A stretch of DNA of 64,000 nucleotides from assembly GCA_965237595.1 (NCBI GenBank), contig CBDEFY010000006.1, forward strand, positions 62,001-126,000. The letters run 5' to 3'. Positions 44,419 to 53,351 of this stretch are shown here, one piece after another. This DNA is from UBA9611 sp965237595. Lineage in GTDB: Bacteria; Chloroflexota; Dehalococcoidia; Lucifugimonadales; UBA3495. Position 1 is the stretch's first letter, and each line of letters starts with the position of its first letter. The notes below the pieces were generated by a model. It did not search any database. It was not told the DNA's origin and saw only the letters and a program-made list of their open reading frames with translations. The translations under genes and the position numbers were made by a program.

Positions 44419-44832
44419 ATGCCGCTGGGTGATTTCGTAGCGCCGGGAACGCTCCCAAAGCCACTGTCCATAGGGAGGGCTGGCCGGTTCATATTCGGCG
44501 TGGGGGCACTGTTTTACTTCGCATGGGTGGTAATCGAGCGCGAGTCCGTGATCGGCTCCAGCGATATCAATGTGGGTTGGTTGGTTGGCGTCGTCTTCGC
44601 CTTTTACTATCTCCCCGACCTGTTCGTGGTGGGGTTATCCCGCCCGTGGGGTAGACGGCCCCAGGTAGCTGTTGTGCTGATTACGATTGTGCTTTTAGCG
44701 GTCGACTTCGCCGCATACGGCGCCGGCTGGGCACCACCGCTGAGCTGGGGTGTCTTCATCCTCTCATCCTTTTTCTTCGGCCTGATCGGGATTGCGTTCT
44801 TGGTTGCGGCTGCCCTAGCGGTCCCTGGTTGA
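44419..44832 (+). CDS. Small integral membrane protein
   Basis: A 137-residue protein with about four membrane segments: AGRFIFGVGALFYFAWVVI, VGWLVGVVFAFYYLPDLFVVG, VAVVLITIVLLAVDFAAYGAG and WGVFILSSFFFGLIGIAFLVAAALA. No known family recognised. The ribosome site is weak (GGGGGGCTCG). It precedes the broken MMPL gene on the same strand, with 279 bases between. Confidence 0.65.
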   Translation: MPLGDFVAPGTLPKPLSIGRAGRFIFGVGALFYFAWVVIERESVIGSSDINVGWLVGVVFAFYYLPDLFVVGLSRPWGRRPQVAVVLITIVLLAVDFAAYGAGWAPPLSWGVFILSSFFFGLIGIAFLVAAALAVPG

Positions 44833-45111
44833 GAGTTCAATAAGTTGCCCCACGTCGTGGGGCTGATACGGAGACAACCGGCCATGGAGCATCCTTGAAG
44901 AGGGCTATTCGCCCCTCTGGATGAGTGGGAGAAAAATAGGGTTAGAGGGTAGTCAGTCCTGGCCCGCTCGGACCGCTGACTCCTAATCTCTGCATAAATG
45001 TGAGGATATTCGTTGCTAGACACAGGCTAAGGGACTTAGAATCCGGGGTTGCTGGGTTTTCCGTAATATTCGTCGGGCCTGGAAAGAATATGGAAAGGAG
45101 GCCCAAGAAAT

Positions 45112-47386
45112 TTGAGTAGCGCGAACACCGGCCACACATTCACTGCGCGGGTGGCGTATTGGAGCGCCGCACACCGCTGGTTGATTCTGCTTGCCGCCGC
45201 CGTGGTGATTGTGCTGGCGTTCCTCTCCATCTTATATATTGGGGCTGAAACCAGGGATGACGATAGCGGTGTGGGGGAGTCCGGCCGGGGGTCGGAATTG
45301 CTTGGGGAACGGTTCAACACCCCTCGCTATGCCTCTCGGACCACCAGCTCCTCCAGGCACGAGGGTGTGATATTCAGCAGCCCCTCTCTATGAAGTGAAT
45401 GATCCTCTATTCAGGGATGCCGTTGACTCGACGATCCAGATAATCCGGGACCTTCCCCAGGTGATGAATGCTGTCAGCTACTACGACACCGAAAATGCCA
45501 GTATGTTGGCGGATGATGGGAAGGCCGTGCTGGCTGCGGTTACTCTTCAAAACCCAGAGGACCCGGCAGGCCGCAGCGAGATAGAACCCTTTCTAGAGTC
45601 AGTGCGGCAGGCCTCGGACGATGCTGCCGGATTGGAGATTGGCGTTTACAGTTTCCGGTTAATGCAAGACGAGTTGGATGAAATCTTGGAGGAAGACTTC
45701 AGCCGCATCCTGGTTATCTCTCTGGTCATCGGTTTAATCATCTTGATATTGGCGTTCCGGGCACTGGTTGCCGCGGTTATTCCGCTGGTGATGGCCATCG
45801 GCTCCATCTTCACCGCCATTGGAATCGCGGCCTTGGTCAGCCAGGTCTATCCCCTGGTGGAACTGTATGCGGAAATGATTCTGCTCATGGGCTTGGCCGT
45901 CGGCATCGACTATTCCTTGTTCGTCATCAGCCGTTACCGGATGGAGCGTTCGGCGGGAAGAGACAAGATGCAAGCCATCTCCGTGGCCGCCAACACCACC
46001 GGAAGGGCAGTCTTCTACGCCGGGGTTACGGTGGTCTTGTCACTGGCCGGGCTGACGCTAACCAGGGATTTCACCTTCATCTCACTGGCCTTGGGAGCAA
46101 TCATCGTAGTTTTCGTGGCCGTGGTGGCGTCGCTGACGGTCTACAGTCGCTGACGTTGCTGCCAGCTTTGCTCTCATTGATTGGAGACAACGTGAACCGC
46201 CTGCGGATACCGCTCTTTGGGCGGGAATCCGATCAGGGCGGGATCAGGGCCGCCGTGACCAGATGGGTCCTAGCCCGGCCGATACCCTTAGCGGGGTTGA
46301 CCATAGCGGCGCTGGTTGCGCTCACGGTCCCGGTGTATTCCCTCAATCTGGGATTCAATGCCGGCGCCGACGCCATTCCCGACGCCGTCGAAGGTAAACG
46401 GGCCCTGGAGTTATTGGAACAACATTTCTCCAGTAGCCTGATCGTCCCCGCGAAGGTCGTCGTGGACGCCCCCGACGTCAACGCCCCGGAAATCCAGTCG
46501 GCGGTACGTGGTCTGGTCCAGAGTGTTGAGGGTAATGACGCTTTTCTTGGTCCCTTCGGGACGATTACAAATGTAGAAGGCAACCTGCTCCGGATCAACG
46601 TGCCGTTGGCGGGCAACATCGACGATAGTGTGTCGGAAGATGCGGTTAGGCTGCTCCGGGACCGGATAGTGCCGGAGGCTTTTTCCGGTACGAGCGCCCA
46701 AGTCTACGTGACCGGAGACACGGCCGAAAGTATAGATTTCAGGGACCGAATGTTTAGCTCCGCGTACTACGTATTTGCTTTTGTCTTGGGGTTGTCCTTC
46801 CTCTTGCTGCTGATAATGTTCAGGTCCATCGTGATTCCGTTGAAGGCGCTGGTCCTCAACCTCCTGTCGGTGGGCGCCGTCTACGGAGTTCTGGTAATCG
46901 TGTTCCAGTGGGGATGGGGCATCGGCATCTTGGGTTCCGAAGAGACGGGAATAATCGAAACGTGGTTACCCTTGTTCCTTTTCGGTACCCTCTTTGGGCT
47001 CTCCATGGACTATCACATGTTGCTGCTTAACCGGATCTAAAGAAGAGTATGACAAGCATGGGGATAATGAGCGGGCCGTCGCCACCGGGATCGGCCTCAC
47101 CGCCGGACAGATAACCAGCGCGGCGGCGGTTATGGTGGGGGTGTTCGCCGCCTTTGCCACCAGCCGGATATTGGGTCTGCAGCAATTCGGCCTGGGCCTG
47201 GCAGTCGCCGTTTTCATCGACGCCACCGTTATTCGGGTAATCCTGCTGCCAGCAAGCATGAAGCTCCTGGGTAAATGGAATTGGTACCTGCCGGGGTGGC
47301 TGGAATGGCTTCCCAAAGTTACTCCATTGGACGCCGAACCGTTGGTTGGGCAAGCCCAAGGCGCTCCTGCCACGGGCAACGATTAG
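45112..47386 (+). pseudogene. MMPL/RND-type transporter, multiply frameshifted
   Basis: The fragments together spell an MMPL lipid exporter: an N-terminal membrane helix (WLILLAAAVVIVLAFLSIL), RIL...RALVAAVIPLVMAIGSIFTAIG, LLMGLAVGIDYSLFVISRYRMER, then the second half with LFGTLFGLSMDYHMLLLNRI and RILGLQQFGLGLAVAVFIDATVIR. The frame breaks near 45390. It breaks again at 46139-46155, where a 17-bp tandem duplication (TCGCTGACGGTCTACAG then TCGCTGACG) is responsible; collapsing it restores ASLTLLPALLSL. A further break near 47037 needs loss of one T to give NRIKEEYDKHGDNERA. About 750 codons in all. Certainly non-functional if the assembly is right. Confidence 0.85.
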
Positions 47387-47953
47387 TCGGGCAACCCAAC
47401 CCGGAACAAATGCTCCGCTTGCTCGAATGAAAGCGGGCGAACCTAGGGGCACCAAGAAAACGTGGGCGGCGATCTGCCATTGAACATCGGCAGCGCCGCC
47501 TTTGTCATTCCGGCTTTCGCCGGAATCCACCCACCTCGCGCCAGGTCACCTCTGTCGCGCCGTACACACTGAATCTGATTGCGGGCAGAGCGCCGTTTCC
47601 CCTGTCCTCGAGGCGGTGACTACAAGGTAGCCACTCCCGGTTCCGGCCTGCGCCGGAACGACGGCGTTGCTACCCAGGGATATTCATTCGAGTAAACTCC
47701 GGGATGACTCATGTGGTTCATGCCAATAGTTGTTCCATATTTCCGGATACGAAATTCGAACAAAAGTCCCGACTTTTTCTGGGTATTTGCGCCTTGCGAT
47801 GTTGCCTACTATTGGGAGGGTGTTAGCGGGTTCGTTGGCAAAACTGTTAGCATTCGACCGTGTGAGGGGTGGTGGTCGGGTATGACCGGGCTTTGGTGGT
47901 CTGAGGAAGCTGCAGGCGGTGGAATCGATTTATAAACAGGGAGAGCAATCGCG
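47387..47953. other. Intergenic region with a MITE-like remnant
   Basis: About 570 bases. Most of it (47464-47713) is a diverged copy of the MITE-like family. The remainder, 47714-47953, has no supported gene; AGGGAGAGC before 47954 sets the start of the acetyltransferase gene. Confidence 0.55.
47464..47713. mobile_element. MITE-like element remnant (copy 2)
   Basis: The right end CCGGGATGACTCATGT (47698-47713) matches copies 1 and 3. The interior shares GGGCGGCGATCTGCCATTG with copy 3 (near 52206), and TTCCGGCTTTCGCCGGAATCC with copy 1. The left terminal repeat was not found, so this copy is truncated or decayed. Confidence 0.6.
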
Positions 47954-49144
47954 ATGCTAGAAATGAGGACCGTAACCACTGACGAGTTTGTTCAGTGGTG
48001 TCGTGCTGAGGCGCGGGCTCATGGCAACCGGTTGGCCGGTGACCCAGAGGTACTGAGGCCGCATTTCGATCTGGACCGCTCCATCGCTGTGTTCGACCAA
48101 GGAAATATTGTCGGTGGTGCTCACTCTCACAGGCTTGAGATGTCCATACCTGGGTCTTCGGCGGTGATAGCAGGGGTGGCCAACATTGCCGTACAGCCTA
48201 CGCATCGGCGGCAAGGGGTGATGACCAGGATGATGCACCATCAGATTAAAGATATCCACGAGCGTGAAGAGCCGTTGGCTGCATTGTTTGCCCGCGAAAG
48301 CGTAATCTACGGTAGGTTCGGATATGGTATTGGGTCACTGCACGAGCGATGGATGATTGATCGCCAGTACAACGGATACGCTCGGCCACATGAGAGTCGT
48401 GGCCGAATCGTGTTTGTAGACCCAGTAGATATCACTAAAGAGCTTCCCGAGGTTTTCCGGCGGAGCACTATGGACCGCCCAGGCGTGTTCCAGAGGGCGC
48501 CTCACCAATGGGAGCGGGATTCCCAAGCACCAGAGCACAGGCAGGGTGGCCCAGGAGGCCTGTTTTACGCTGCCTATGAGGATGGCGGGAGGGTGGACGG
48601 CTATGCAACGTACCGTATCAGCGGGACCACCCTGGTCGTGAACGAGTTGATGGCCGCGACTAAAGAGGCGAATACCGCATTGTGGCGGTTTTGCTTTGAT
48701 ACGGACCTCATGGACTCCACCGAAGCGCTTAAACGTCCGTTGGATGACCCTTTGCCGTGGATGTTAGCGGACCCACGGCGGCTGCAGAGGTCGACACGCG
48801 ATGGAATGTGGCTGCGTCTGATAGATGTAGGCGCCTCCCTAGAGCTCCGGCGTTATATGCGAAGCGACAGTTTGGTGTTGGAAGTACGGGACGAACTATG
48901 TCCCTGGAACGAAGGACGGTTCGAATTGGAAGGGTCGGCCGAGGGGGCCACATGCCGTGCCTCGAGTTCATCTCCAGATTTGTTGCTTGCTGTTTCTGTT
49001 TTAGCCTCAGCGTACTTGGGGACCGTCAGTTTCACTACGCTTTCACAAGCAGGCTTGGTAGATGAGCGCACTCCAGGGGCGTTGCAACGTGCTGACCGCA
49101 TGTTCGCGGTCCAGTATCAGCCTTGGACTCCCCACAACTTTTAG
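47954..49144 (+). CDS. Eis-like GNAT acetyltransferase
   Basis: A 396-residue protein with the three-part Eis architecture: an N-terminal GNAT domain with the acetyl-CoA loop VANIAVQPTHRRQGVMTRMMH, a second degenerate GNAT domain (LFYAAYEDGGRVDGYATYRI), and a C-terminal sterol-carrier-like domain ending WTPHNF. In Eis enzymes the C-terminal Phe carboxylate is the catalytic base, and this protein ends with Phe. FGYGIGSLHERWMID is also typical. It acetylates amines, with amino groups of aminoglycosides or peptides as possible substrates. Base composition looks somewhat lower in GC than its neighbours. Confidence 0.9.
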   Translation: MLEMRTVTTDEFVQWCRAEARAHGNRLAGDPEVLRPHFDLDRSIAVFDQGNIVGGAHSHRLEMSIPGSSAVIAGVANIAVQPTHRRQGVMTRMMHHQIKDIHEREEPLAALFARESVIYGRFGYGIGSLHERWMIDRQYNGYARPHESRGRIVFVDPVDITKELPEVFRRSTMDRPGVFQRAPHQWERDSQAPEHRQGGPGGLFYAAYEDGGRVDGYATYRISGTTLVVNELMAATKEANTALWRFCFDTDLMDSTEALKRPLDDPLPWMLADPRRLQRSTRDGMWLRLIDVGASLELRRYMRSDSLVLEVRDELCPWNEGRFELEGSAEGATCRASSSSPDLLLAVSVLASAYLGTVSFTTLSQAGLVDERTPGALQRADRMFAVQYQPWTPHNF

Positions 49145-49186
49145 TGGCGGAGTGAGCCATCGGTAGCAAGATGTCAAAAGAAAAGA

Positions 49187-49212
49187 CCTCTGGAGTTTTC
49201 CAGAGGCCATTT
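49187..49212 (-). terminator. Hairpin terminator between the acetyltransferase and tRNA genes
   Basis: CCTCTGGA (49187-49194) pairs with TCCAGAGG (49199-49206) around GTTT. AAAAGAAAAG lies on its left, so read on the minus strand it is followed by TCTTTTC, fitting termination of the tRNA transcript. The ATTTTC on the right may allow weaker termination of the plus-strand gene. Confidence 0.75.
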
Positions 49213-49228
49213 TCATGCCTAAGTTTGG

Positions 49229-49302
49229 TAGGGCGTAGGGGATTTGAACCCCTGATCTCCGCCTTGAGAGGGCGGTGTCCTGGGCCGCTAGACGAACGCC
49301 CC
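49229..49302 (-). tRNA. tRNA-Glu (anticodon CTC)
   Basis: The minus strand folds as a tRNA: acceptor GGGGCGT paired with ACGCCCT (G-U at position 1-72), D-arm GTCT...AGGAC, anticodon stem CCGCC/GGCGG with loop CTCTCAA giving anticodon CTC, and T-arm AGGGG-TTCAAAT-CCCCT. A and CC follow the acceptor stem, so only the last A of CCA would need adding. It reads GAG. Confidence 0.93.
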
Positions 49303-49418
49303 ACACATGAAGCGCCGGACCCTTCGGCCCACGAACGGGTCTAGCCCAATCATGCTATCAAACACCGCATTGGTTGTAAATCACAGGTACTAAAAACCCC
49401 TGGGAATATCCAGCATAT

Positions 49419-49446
49419 GAAAACCGGCCCAGAGGCCCGGGCCGGT
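49419..49446 (-). terminator. Terminator of the cupredoxin gene
   Basis: ACCGGCCC (49423-49430) pairs with GGGCCGGT (49439-49446). On the minus strand the hairpin is followed by TTTTCA. It lies 44 bases beyond the stop of the minus-strand gene. Confidence 0.7.
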
Positions 49447-49489
49447 CTTAGTTCCGTACGTTCAGGTTCGATTGTCTGGGTCCGGGCGC

Positions 49490-50107
49490 CTAGTTCACGA
49501 TGAAGTCACCGAACATGGTGAAATTGTGGGCCGGGAAGGTGCAGACGAACTCCCCGCCGATTGCTGGATGGGACACTAGGAGAGTGGTTCAGGTCCCCGC
49601 CAACGGCGCGGTGAAGGTGGCCTGGGTACTCTCTCCGGGGCCGATGAGGACGGTCGATCCCAGCACCCGGGAGTCGTTCACCGGTATCCAGTTGTTATCG
49701 GGGCCGGCGGCCGTGCCGTCGGTGGCGACGGCGTCTTTGGTGCCCGCCGGGACCAACACCCAGTTATGGGAGTTGACGGTGGATGAGTTATTGAAGTTCA
49801 CCACAACCTCTGCCCCCGCCGAAGCAGACATGCTGTTTACGTTGAACTCCAGGGCTTCGCCGTTCACGTCGATGTCGATTAGAGTCGGTCCTTCAGGCGT
49901 CGCTGCAGGACTGGTGGCTGGAGGGCTAGTTGGAGGAACCGTCGTAGGCGCGGTCGGCGGCTCGGTGGCTCGGTCTCCTGCGGGCACCGTGTTGGGCGGC
50001 GCAGGAGTTGCCGTGGCATTGGGGTCGGCCTCGTCGCCGCCGCAGGCGACAGCCAAGAGCATAATTGCGCCCATAATAGCGAAGATTATTACGAGTGGCT
50101 TTCTCAC
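49490..50107 (-). pseudogene. Cupredoxin-like lipoprotein interrupted by a TGA
   Basis: GTG 50107 follows GGAGG. A lipoprotein signal, VRKPLVIIFAIMGAIMLLAVACGG, is followed by a Thr/Pro/Ala-rich linker and a cupredoxin domain (VVNFNNSSTVNSHNWVLVPAG) holding the first copper His. The frame stops at TGA 49589-49591 after PLAGT. The same frame then carries EFVCTFPAHNFTMFGDFIVN, with the remaining Cys, His and Met ligands, to a normal TAG at 49490. Thirteen unexpected codons (TGA included) lie between. Without read-through the product has no copper site, so it is called a pseudogene. Confidence 0.7.
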
Positions 50108-50316
50108 CGATCGGCCTCCGTTTTTACCGGATAACTGGTTTGTTATTTTTATCACAATCCGTGCGTGGTGTCAAAGTGTCTGCACACGATCGAACACGGT
50201 TGAAACCGGTTGAAAACGCGCCGCTGGCTGGCTGTGAGCCCTGGCTGTGGACAATCGATGTGGACTATTATAACGCCAGCTTGTTATGGCCCGGCCCCGC
50301 CCGGCCAGGAGTTCTT

Positions 50317-51321
50317 GTGGACATCGGCAAATTCCCTCCCTCACTGCTAGATAAACTGCTGCGGAAGGCCCGGGCTTCGGACCCCCGGGTGGTCTTGGGC
50401 CCCGGCGTGGGCGAGGACGCAGCCGTTTTGGACTTGGGCGAGACGCTGCTGGTGGCCAAGAGCGACCCCATAACCTTCGCCACCGACCGTATCGGCTGGT
50501 ATGCCGTGCAGGTGAACGCCAACGACGTAGCCTGCACCGGAGGCACTCCGCTGTGGTTTCTGGCGACCCTGCTGGTGCCGCAGCGCTTCACCGAGGACCA
50601 AGCCGAAGAACTGTTCAACCAGGTGCTGGATGCCTGCAACGCCATCGGCGTAAGCCTGGTGGGCGGACACAGCGAGGTCACCTACGGGATCGACCGTCCA
50701 TTGGTGACCGGCACCATGCTGGGCGAGGTGGCGCGGGACCGCTTGGTCAAGACCGGTGGCGCCCAAGAAGGCGACAGCATCGTCGTGACCAAAGGCATCG
50801 CCATCGAGGGAACAGCGCTCTTGGCCCTGGAGCGGGCCGGCGATCTACGGAACGCCGGGGTACCCGACTCCATAATTACGCAAAGTGCAGAACTGTTGGA
50901 CACTCCTGGCATAAGTGTAATTGTAGACGCTCAAACTGCCTGCGACACGGCGCAGGTACATTCGATGCACGATGTAACAGAGGGGGGTCTAATCACCGGG
51001 CTCCGGGAGGTCGCCGCCGCTTCGGGGCTGGGGCTGGCCATCGAGGAGGACGGCGTGCCGGTGCTGCCGGCCACCAGTCAGGTATGCCAGGCGCTGAAAC
51101 TGGACCCCATGGGTCTGCTCGCCTCGGGAGCGCTACTCATTACACTTTCACCTGGAGACGTTCCCTCTTTACTCTCGGCATTGGAGAAAAGGGGAATAGA
51201 TGGCTGGGAGATTGGGCAGATGCTTGCGCCGGAAGAGGGGCTGGTCTCCATCGGCCATCAGGGTGAGGTTGAGCTCCCCCAGTTCAGCCGCGACGAACTA
51301 GCCCGCTATTTCAGCCGATAG
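50317..51321 (+). CDS. HypE/AIR synthase-related protein
   Basis: A 334-residue PurM-fold protein of the HypE/SelD/ThiL superfamily. The N-terminal ATP-binding segment is GPGVGEDAAVLDLGETLLVAKSDPITF, followed by YAVQVNANDVACTGGTPLWFLATLL, LVGGHSEVTYGIDRPLVTGTMLG and the C-terminal domain MHDVTEGGLITGLREVAAASGLGLAI. The HypE-type C-terminal Cys-containing tail is absent, and there is no SelD-type Cys/Sec loop. GTG 50317 has AGGAG just upstream. No hydrogenase genes lie nearby, so this is probably a stand-alone kinase or amidotransferase-like enzyme. Substrate unknown. Confidence 0.88.
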   Translation: MDIGKFPPSLLDKLLRKARASDPRVVLGPGVGEDAAVLDLGETLLVAKSDPITFATDRIGWYAVQVNANDVACTGGTPLWFLATLLVPQRFTEDQAEELFNQVLDACNAIGVSLVGGHSEVTYGIDRPLVTGTMLGEVARDRLVKTGGAQEGDSIVVTKGIAIEGTALLALERAGDLRNAGVPDSIITQSAELLDTPGISVIVDAQTACDTAQVHSMHDVTEGGLITGLREVAAASGLGLAIEEDGVPVLPATSQVCQALKLDPMGLLASGALLITLSPGDVPSLLSALEKRGIDGWEIGQMLAPEEGLVSIGHQGEVELPQFSRDELARYFSR

Positions 51322-51381
51322 GCTGGCCCAATCGCAATAAGCATGACGTAGGGAGTCAGGATACCTCGGCCGGGATAAAAA

Positions 51382-52062
51382 TTAAGAAGCCAATTCTTTT
51401 ATGGCCTCCGCCGCCCGCTGCTGGGCTGGCACGGTGAGCGACCACTCGTTCCCCTGGGCGATGAACATATCCCGCTGTTTCTTCATGTGAGAAGCGAAGT
51501 TTGGGCCGTCGTAGGCCCCATACTCCCGGCAGACCTCAATCAATCTCTCTTTGGAGAACATGGGGGTTCCTCCAACCAAGAGACCGCCAACGCCAAGCAG
51601 CAGGGCCAGTTTGATCTGCTTCTTGGAGTTGGTCTTTTCTTTCAGGTCCTTGACGATAATACGATATGAGCCGCCGTCCAAATGATAGACCCGTGATATG
51701 TTCGCGCTGGGTATTTGGTGTTGGGCCAAAAATACGAGGTCACGGTCATTGCCCTGCTGCTGGCGCGCGTGACCGCTATCAACAGGGGAGCCGTTGGGTT
51801 GAGACGCAGGGGCGTCGCCGGTGCCGTTACGGGGATGGCCCGTTCTGTGGTTGTTTGGTGCCTGTTCGTCTCGGGAAGGAGGGGAGTCGGACTGGGCCAG
51901 GACGCGAATCAGGGCCTGGAAACAGGGGATCTGGTACTTCTCGGGGCACCGTTCCGCCAGCCTCACAGCCTCGTCCAGATGCTCCGACACGTTTTTAAAC
52001 ACTTCCGCCCCTCCATCCAAATGATGCCGGGTGAATAGACGCCGGGCCCGGCCCTGAGCCAT
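51382..52062 (-). CDS. Hypothetical protein
   Basis: A 226-residue frame. The N-terminal part (AEVFKNVSEHLDEAVRLAERCPEKYQIPCFQALIRVLAQ) looks helical. A low-complexity polar linker rich in Asn, Gly and Pro follows, then ISRVYHLDGGSYRIIVKDLKEKT and a C-terminal segment, FSKERLIEVCREYGAYDGPNFASHMKKQRDMFIAQGNEWSLTVPAQQRAAEAIKELA, which could be a small winged-helix-like domain. A short hydrophobic run (ALLLGVGGLLVGG) lies between. No family is recognised. It is convergent with the HypE-like gene. Confidence 0.6.
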   Translation of the reverse strand: MAQGRARRLFTRHHLDGGAEVFKNVSEHLDEAVRLAERCPEKYQIPCFQALIRVLAQSDSPPSRDEQAPNNHRTGHPRNGTGDAPASQPNGSPVDSGHARQQQGNDRDLVFLAQHQIPSANISRVYHLDGGSYRIIVKDLKEKTNSKKQIKLALLLGVGGLLVGGTPMFSKERLIEVCREYGAYDGPNFASHMKKQRDMFIAQGNEWSLTVPAQQRAAEAIKELAS

Positions 52063-52130
52063 TTATATTCGCCCAGTATATCGCCGTGAAAAACCCGGTT
52101 CAATTATTAATGGCCCGCCCTATGACCATA

Positions 52131-52291
52131 AACATGAGTCATCCCGGAATTTGTGGATGGATGCCAGCGACGAGGGATAGCGGCGAAAGGCACTGAAAGC
52201 AGGCGGGCGGCGGTCTGCCATTGAACATGGGCAGGGTCGGGGTGGGCGGCAGAGCGTGTTCTTACGCGTCAAATCCGGGATGACTCATATT
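52131..52291. mobile_element. MITE-like element (copy 3)
   Basis: AACATGAGTCATCCCGGAAT at the left and the inverse ATCCGGGATGACTCAT at the right bound 161 bases without a gene. The interior shares GGGCGGCGGTCTGCCATTGAA with copy 2. It sits between the hypothetical gene and the dehydratase gene. Confidence 0.7.
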
Positions 52292-52329
52292 TATGGTAAC
52301 CGCGAGTTCCCTTGAATCTGATGCAGGGG

Positions 52330-53295
52330 TCAGCTCTGGTAGACCTCCAGTGACTGGCGGAGTTGGTCCACGGTGATGTTGGCCCCGCTCACAGTTATCG
52401 CCACTTTTTTGCCATTTAGCCTTCCTGGGTACTTCATGGCGCCTGCCAGGGCCGTGGCCCCGGCGCCCTCGGCCAGGGTGTGGGCCTTTTCCACCAGAGT
52501 GCCGATGGCCCGGCGGATCTCGTCGTCGCTCACCAACAGGAAGTCGTCCAGCAGATCGCGGATGATTGCCTGGGCCAACTCGTAGCCCGACCCGGTGGCC
52601 ACACCCTCGGCAAAAGTGGTCATATCAGCCTCAACTATCCGACCTTTCTTCCAGGACAGATACCCGGCCGGCGCCTGCTCCGACTGGACCGCCAGCACCT
52701 CGATGGAAGGGTCGATGCCCTTGGCGACGATGCAGGCGCCGGACACCCCCGATCCGCCGCCCAAAGGAACCATCAGCACCTGAACGTCGGGCAGGTCCTC
52801 GATGGTCTCAAGGGCCTGGGTGCCCACGGCGGCGATGAGCAATGGGTCGTTCACCGGGTGAACGAACCGGAAGCCCTCTTCCTTGGCCAGACGTTCGCAA
52901 TGCAGCCGGGCCGCATCGAAGTTATCTCCGTGGAAAATCAACTCCGCGCCCAAGGCTTTCATGGCCGCCACCTTATTGGGGTTGGCGTTCTCAGGCAGGC
53001 CAACCACCACGCGCACGCCGAACATCCGGCAGGCGTTGGCCACCGACTGGCCGTGATTGCCGGTGGACGCGGTAATCAGACCCCGCTCCTTCTCCTCGTC
53101 GGTCAGATTGGCCAGCAGGTTGATGCCGCCCCGGCCCTTGAAGGCCCCGAGGGGCAGGTACTCCTCATGCTTCAGGTACACCTCTGCGTCCAGCATCTCG
53201 CTAAGGCCAGCGGAATAATGTAATGGTGTACGTGGTAAATGGGGAGCGATTGTCTTCTTCGCTCGATAGACGTCCCGCAGCGTGGGGGCCTGCAT
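52330..53295 (-). CDS. PLP-dependent threonine/serine dehydratase-like enzyme
   Basis: A 321-residue fold-type II PLP enzyme. The Schiff-base Lys is in YLPLGAFKGRGGINLL. STGNHGQSVANACRMFGVRVVVGLP is the substrate/phosphate loop, VPLGGGSGVSGACIVAKG binds the PLP phosphate, and IGTLVEKAHTLAEGAGATALAGAM follows. There is no C-terminal ACT domain, so it resembles catabolic dehydratases, serine racemases or hydroxyaspartate ammonia-lyases. The motif is GAFKGRG, not the commoner SFKxRGA. Confidence 0.92.
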   Translation of the reverse strand: MQAPTLRDVYRAKKTIAPHLPRTPLHYSAGLSEMLDAEVYLKHEEYLPLGAFKGRGGINLLANLTDEEKERGLITASTGNHGQSVANACRMFGVRVVVGLPENANPNKVAAMKALGAELIFHGDNFDAARLHCERLAKEEGFRFVHPVNDPLLIAAVGTQALETIEDLPDVQVLMVPLGGGSGVSGACIVAKGIDPSIEVLAVQSEQAPAGYLSWKKGRIVEADMTTFAEGVATGSGYELAQAIIRDLLDDFLLVSDDEIRRAIGTLVEKAHTLAEGAGATALAGAMKYPGRLNGKKVAITVSGANITVDQLRQSLEVYQS

Positions 53296-53351
53296 ATGGT
53301 GCCGCCTTTTCCGTAGAGTTCCATCCAGCTTATGGGCCCGTTACGACAGTG

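Noticed and set aside
47711..47935. Possible 74-residue protein
   Set aside because: It starts inside the MITE end, has unusual Trp/Cys-rich composition and no ribosome site; treated as non-coding.
49589..49591. In-frame TGA in the cupredoxin gene as selenocysteine
   Set aside because: The TGA lies in what looks like inserted sequence, not at a ligand or redox position; the copper Cys is encoded normally downstream. I saw no obvious SECIS hairpin.
50317..51321. Selenophosphate synthetase (SelD) for the selenoprotein
   Set aside because: The protein belongs to the same PurM-fold superfamily but lacks the N-terminal Cys/Sec loop and the SelD-specific motifs; it fits HypE/AIR-synthase-related proteins.
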